From assembly GCA_947480335.1 (NCBI GenBank), contig CANKCB010000011.1, forward strand, positions 17,819-81,818: a stretch of DNA of 64,000 bases, given 5' to 3'. Each line of letters begins with the position of its first letter. The stretch's first letter is position 1. The notes under the pieces were generated by a model. The model saw only the letters and a program-made list of their open reading frames with translations, searched no databases and was not told the origin of the DNA. The position numbers were made by a program, and so were the translations under genes. Source of the stretch: Gammaproteobacteria bacterium (lineage in GTDB: Bacteria; Pseudomonadota; Gammaproteobacteria; Eutrophobiales; Eutrophobiaceae). Below, piece after piece: positions 60,651 through 64,000 of the stretch.

Positions 60651-60795
60651 GCTTCAAGTTTTGGCCGATTTGCTTCTGTTAAAAAGTTGCGTATGACTGC
60701 TTCGTCAAACACTCTGTTTAACGCAGCGTTATGTGTCAGCATAGTGCTTTGACTTGGCGCTTTGCCCATTTGTTCAATGCGCTTAGCGTCCAACT

Positions 60796-60844
60796 CGTCT
60801 ATCGATTATGAGTCGACTGCTCTAACCAACTGAGCTATGGGCCC
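60796..60844 (-). pseudogene. 5' fragment of a CAT-anticodon tRNA gene
   Basis: Minus strand: acceptor GGGCCCA, TA, D arm GCTC-AGTTGGTTA-GAGC, then anticodon stem GTCGA/TCGAT around CTCATAA (anticodon CAT, tRNA-Ile2 or tRNA-Met). Sequence breaks off after the variable loop: no GTTC-type T loop, no acceptor 3' strand and no CCA follow. A remnant, not a working tRNA. Confidence 0.75.
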
Positions 60845-61034
60845 TATAACTTTTACAACTTTTTTTCCACAACTTAGTGCTTAGCTACTGACTATACATA
60901 TAGTAGAAACAGCGAAAAAAGCACTAACAACAACGTCAAAAGTGTGTGAGCGGTGTGTAAGCTAAATACAGCACCAAAAACACGCTACAAGCCTCTATTT
61001 TATTGGGTTTCTGCCCTATAGCTTACCAGAGTGA
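60845..61034. other. Gene-free stretch before istB
   Basis: No gene seen. The AT-rich sequence is unrelated to IS21. The IstB homology begins abruptly near 61025, so one deletion or insertion junction lies there. Confidence 0.45.
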
Positions 61035-61643
61035 TTGGATTACCAGATGAAGGCAGCCCGGTTCCCGGCCTACCGTGATCTGACCGGCTTTGACTTTCCT
61101 CAGAGTAGCGTTGATGAGGCGCTCATCCGGGTCTTGCATCGCGGTGAATTTATCAACGATGCACAGAACGTTGTATTGGTCGGTGGTCCGGGGACAGGCA
61201 AGACCCATCTGGCCACGGCGCTTGGGATCCAGGCCCTGCAACATCAGCGTTACTGGGTACGCTTCCTCTCCACGATTGAACTGATCAATGCGCTGGAGCA
61301 GGAGAAACTCGCGGGGAAATCAGGGCGTCTCGCCCATCGCATGGTACACATGGATCTGGTGGTACTGGATGAACTGGGATATTTACCCTTCAGTCAGGCG
61401 GGTGGGGCCCTATTGTTTCAACTGATCAGCAAACTGTATGAGAAGACCAGCCTGGTCATCACCACCAACCTCGGCTTCTCCGAATGGTCGAACGTGTTTG
61501 GCGACCCCAAGTTGACCACCGCCTTGCTGGACCGTCTGACCCATCATTGCCACATTATTGAAACCGGCAACGACAGCTATCGATTCAAACAATCCACTAC
61601 ACAAAAAAAGGAGGGAAAAACTGGCAGACACAAACCCGTATAG
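61035..61643 (+). CDS. istB: IstB-like ATP-binding protein (IS21 family), N-terminally short
   Basis: Transposition helper ATPase of IS21 elements. Walker [17 protein letters not shown] lies near residue 53, Walker [12 protein letters not shown] near 112, and [18 protein letters not shown] and [21 protein letters not shown] are typical. The family has about 250 residues; here homology starts at [17 protein letters not shown] and an in-frame TGA stands directly before the TTG at 61035, so roughly the first 60 residues are lost. Probably inactive; the partner istA is a fragment. Confidence 0.85.
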   Translation: MDYQMKAARFPAYRDLTGFDFPQSSVDEALIRVLHRGEFINDAQNVVLVGGPGTGKTHLATALGIQALQHQRYWVRFLSTIELINALEQEKLAGKSGRLAHRMVHMDLVVLDELGYLPFSQAGGALLFQLISKLYEKTSLVITTNLGFSEWSNVFGDPKLTTALLDRLTHHCHIIETGNDSYRFKQSTTQKKEGKTGRHKPV

Positions 61644-61667
61644 GTCATAATCTGACCAACGAGAGAC

Positions 61668-61717
61668 GGGTCAATATTAGATGCAAATACCGGATCAGTT
61701 TTAAATGCAAATCAACA
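61668..61717. mobile_element. IS21-family terminal end with repeated binding sites
   Basis: Two copies of a related motif, GGGTCAATATTAGATGCAAAT (61668-61688) and GGATCAGTTTTAAATGCAAAT (61692-61712), end in CAACA. IS21 elements carry multiple such sites at their ends and terminate in CA. No matching left end is seen upstream of the istA fragment. Confidence 0.7.
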
Positions 61718-61784
61718 CCCACTCGTCTGCGACACTCACGTTATCTGCAGATTGCTGCTGATCCATTCCGTATGGCAACTTCTT

Positions 61785-62525
61785 TTAACCAAAATAAGCA
61801 GCACACACCTCTTGTGAGGTTCCATCCATGCGGACTTTCCCGTGCTCTAGCCAGATCGCTCGATTGCATGTGTTCATAACCAATTCCCGTGAATGACTCG
61901 CCATTACTAGAATACTTGCTGATTGAACTAATTCAGACATGCGAGCTTCAGCCTTGTGCCTAAACCCCTCATCTCCTACAGATAGCCATTCATCCATCAA
62001 AAGAATTTCTGGGCGAACGATCGTAGACACTGCAAATGCGAGACGCAGATGCATCCCCGTTGAATAGGTTCGCACGGGCATGTCAATAAAGTTCCCCAGT
62101 TCAGAAAAATCTATGATGTCATTGATTTTTTTACTTATGTCAGACTTCGTCATGCCAAGGAGTCCACCACGAATGAAAATGTTCTCTCTGCCATTAGCCT
62201 CAGGGTCTATGCCTAGCGAAATATCTATCAGAGAGCCAATCTCACCGACTATACGACACGACCCAAACGAGGATTCATAAACGCCACTTAGCAAACGCAA
62301 CAGCGTACTTTTGCCCGCGCCATTGTGTCCGAGAAGACCTAGTCGATCACCATCTTTCAAGGTAAAGTTCAAACCTTCAAGTGCGCGAACAACAACGCAC
62401 CCTGTTTGATCTATGCCTAAATGGCCACCTGTTGCGACCTGTATCAGGCGCTTCTTTACTGATCTGCTGTTTACGTTATAAATTGGAAAATCAACGCAAA
62501 TATTGTTAAATTCGATGAAAGCCAT
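61785..62525 (-). CDS. wzt: Polysaccharide ABC transporter ATP-binding protein (Wzt/KpsT type)
   Basis: ATPase of the exporter that moves the finished lipid-linked glycan across the inner membrane. Walker A GLLGHNGAGKSTLLRLL near 63-79, GRENIFIRGGLLGM near 115, signature YSTGMHLRLAFA near 158 and Walker B EILLMDEWLSVGD near 172-184. At 246 residues it lacks the C-terminal glycan-binding domain of long Wzt proteins, so, like KpsT-type or short Wzt proteins, it should not select a chain-end modification. Ends 68 bases from the IS21 end, which apparently separated it from galE. Confidence 0.9.
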   Translation of the reverse strand: MAFIEFNNICVDFPIYNVNSRSVKKRLIQVATGGHLGIDQTGCVVVRALEGLNFTLKDGDRLGLLGHNGAGKSTLLRLLSGVYESSFGSCRIVGEIGSLIDISLGIDPEANGRENIFIRGGLLGMTKSDISKKINDIIDFSELGNFIDMPVRTYSTGMHLRLAFAVSTIVRPEILLMDEWLSVGDEGFRHKAEARMSELVQSASILVMASHSRELVMNTCNRAIWLEHGKVRMDGTSQEVCAAYFG

Positions 62526-62537
62526 AGTTTTCGTCTT

Positions 62538-63338
62538 TTATAGCCAGTAAGCAATACGTCGTTTGTAGCGACCATAAATCGTTAGAGCCATAACCCATCC
62601 AATCAATGCTAGTGCGAGTGATACCACCCAATTGTTCATTGTTGGAAATTGGCCGAGCAAAGGAGATCGGACAATTTCAAGCAAGTGAAACACAGGATTT
62701 AAAGGTAGTAAGTAAAGCCCCGCTCGATCGGATAATAGATTCGGCATCCACATAATCGGTGTTAAATAGAAACCTACTTGCATGATGCTTCCTACAATCT
62801 GAGGGAGGTCGCGGTACCTTGCACATATAACTCCAAGAATAAGTGCAATCCAAGTCAAATTTACAACCAATAAAATAAATCCAGGAATGCTAATGAATGC
62901 AACTAAAGTGAATGGTTTCCCAACAGCTAGAAACACAAGGGGTAAAATAACAATGTTGTGACCAAGAATCAAAACATTACGCCACATCATGCGCAGTATA
63001 TGTACAGACAAAGGGAGCGGAAGTTGTTTTATGATGCCTTCTGCTACAATAAAACCAACACAACCCTCACTAACGATCGTGGATATAAAGCTCCATAGAA
63101 TAATCCCGACTGCAAGAAATGGGAAAAATTCCGTTAGCGGTGCTTTGAAAATCTGACCAAATACAATTCCCATTGTCCCAATCATGATTGCCATACTGAT
63201 AGTCAGCCAGAATGGCCCCAAAGCTGACCGCCTGTAGCGTTGACGAACATCTTGCCAACCAAGCATCCCTACCAAAGCGTAGCACCTTGCGGTAGCAACC
63301 AAGTCTGATAGTGCGGCTATTATATAGTTATTGATCAT
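62538..63338 (-). CDS. wzm: Polysaccharide ABC transporter permease (Wzm type)
   Basis: ABC-2 permease with six membrane segments; partner of Wzt, 12 bases away. VRQRYRRSALGPFWLTISMAIMIGTMGIVFGQIF near 31-64 is the family N-terminus and the C-terminal LLPLNPVFHLLEIVRSPLLGQ is typical. The frame is open to 63419, but its first 27 residues look like an IS30-type transposase tail (LGWKTPFEAF), so ATG at 63338 (MINNYIIAALSDLVATARCY) is the likely native start. Confidence 0.9.
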   Translation of the reverse strand: MINNYIIAALSDLVATARCYALVGMLGWQDVRQRYRRSALGPFWLTISMAIMIGTMGIVFGQIFKAPLTEFFPFLAVGIILWSFISTIVSEGCVGFIVAEGIIKQLPLPLSVHILRMMWRNVLILGHNIVILPLVFLAVGKPFTLVAFISIPGFILLVVNLTWIALILGVICARYRDLPQIVGSIMQVGFYLTPIMWMPNLLSDRAGLYLLPLNPVFHLLEIVRSPLLGQFPTMNNWVVSLALALIGWVMALTIYGRYKRRIAYWL

Positions 63339-63346
63339 TAATAAGT

Positions 63347-63425
63347 TGGTCTCTATTTTATATTGCAACAGCTCACTGAAAGCTTCGAACGGTGTTTTCC
63401 AGCCTAACACTATAGCCATGGGTTC
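63347..63425 (-). pseudogene. Possible IS30-type transposase C-terminal remnant
   Basis: The frame fused to wzm encodes VLGWKTPFEAFSELLQ, close to the LGWKTPYEAFF ending of IS30 family transposases. Only about 25 residues remain between wzm and the IS3-type end. Based on a short motif, hence uncertain. Confidence 0.45.
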
Positions 63426-63445
63426 TACCCCGTGTCCACGGACGG
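63426..63445. mobile_element. Terminal inverted repeat of the IS3-family element
   Basis: TACCCCGTGTCCACGGACGG directly follows the transposase stop codon at 63446 and marks the end of the element on the wzm side. The other end lies outside the window. Confidence 0.6.
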
Positions 63446-64000
63446 TTATAAAAAGGTTGATAACTCTAAATCATTCTTCGCAACTCGTCGACGCATACGC
63501 GGATTGTGAAAGCGTTCAATGTAGTTAAATAGATCCGCTTTGGCTACATCCATCGTGCGATAAATCCTCCGGTTCGTACGTTCCCGTTTGAGCATCCCAA
63601 AGAAGCCCTCACAGGCCGCATTATCTCCGCAGTGACCAACAGCACTCATGGAGCAGACCAACGTATTCTGATTCAGGAAACGCTGATAGTCACTACTGCG
63701 AAACTGGCTGCCACGGTCTGAATGCAGGATCACTGACCATCCACCCTGGCGCTGCCATATCGCCATCTCAACCGCACGCATCACCATCTGACGGTCCTGC
63801 CGGTGATGCATTGACCAGCCGACCACTAGCTTGCTGAACAGGTCAAGGACGACACACAGGTATAACTTGCCTTCACCGGTCTTTATCTCGGTGATATCAG
63901 TCACCCATTTGGTCTCGGGCTCCAGTGCATTAAAGTCACGTTCCAACAGGTTTTGAACGCCTGGCGGTGGCAGACCGGGTTTGCCACGCACGCCACGCTT
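63446..64000 (-). CDS. IS3-family transposase OrfB, C-terminal part
   Basis: The frame is open to the window edge, so the N-terminus is missing. The DDE catalytic domain is present: D in [26 protein letters not shown] in [11 protein letters not shown] and E in [30 protein letters not shown] is the common IS3-family end. A -1 frameshift fusion with OrfA is expected for this family but cannot be seen. The element is inserted immediately upstream of wzm and could provide or block its promoter. Confidence 0.9.
   Translation of the reverse strand, partial: KRGVRGKPGLPPPGVQNLLERDFNALEPETKWVTDITEIKTGEGKLYLCVVLDLFSKLVVGWSMHHRQDRQMVMRAVEMAIWQRQGGWSVILHSDRGSQFRSSDYQRFLNQNTLVCSMSAVGHCGDNAACEGFFGMLKRERTNRRIYRTMDVAKADLFNYIERFHNPRMRRRVAKNDLELSTFL

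Overview
The window looks like a chromosomal segment of a gammaproteobacterium. The IF-1 sequence is of gammaproteobacterial type, and the gene orders aat-bpt-infA, exbB-exbD-lpxK-Trm112-kdsB, lolC-lolD and thrS-infC-rpmI-rplT-pheS-pheT-ihfA-merR-tRNA-Pro are classic for Gammaproteobacteria (several also occur in Betaproteobacteria). Genus and lifestyle cannot be fixed from this stretch. The DNA is moderately AT-rich, densely coded and has short intergenic gaps.

Layout. 1-2281 (+): end of a DUF482 acyltransferase-like gene, the N-end-rule transferases aat and bpt, and infA. 2291-7653 (-): an envelope/competence operon comEC-exbB-exbD-lpxK-ycaR-kdsB. 7721-10984: a DUF2062 membrane protein (+), lolD and lolC (-), tsaB (+). 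10994-15496 (-): glycine cleavage operon gcvT-gcvH-gcvP. 15610-18350 (+): asnS and a membrane diguanylate cyclase. 18388-23037 (-): a TPP riboswitch, thiC, and a glnE that is split exactly between its two adenylyltransferase domains. 23098-25532 (+): PCMT-like methyltransferase, rhodanese, TolC. 25558-31654 (-): glmS followed by a GlrR-like sigma-54 activator, a free Hpt protein and a CHASE-type hybrid histidine kinase broken by one apparent single-base frameshift. 31866-39420 (-): tRNA-Pro, merR, ihfA, pheT, pheS, rplT, rpmI, infC (with an AUC start), thrS, tRNA-Val. 39529-43881 (-): maeB and uvrB; then tRNA-Asn (+).

44174-63338 (-) is a surface polysaccharide locus. galU, gmd, manC and galE supply nucleotide sugars; a CapD/WbpM-type dehydratase and a WbpL/WecA-type initiating sugar-phosphate transferase start the lipid-linked chain; at least five glycosyltransferases and one unrecognised protein build it; a Wzm/Wzt ABC transporter exports it. 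Between galE and wzt there is about 1.7 kb of mobile-element debris: a truncated istA, a 5' tRNA fragment, an N-terminally short istB and one IS21-type end. The wzm side is closed by an IS3-family element, running off the window, that sits against what looks like an IS30-type transposase tail.

The points most worth checking are the glmS-linked phosphorelay (kinase, Hpt, sigma-54 activator) with a leader hairpin in front of glmS, the split glnE downstream of a TPP riboswitch, the non-canonical infC start, and the tRNA fragment embedded in the IS debris.
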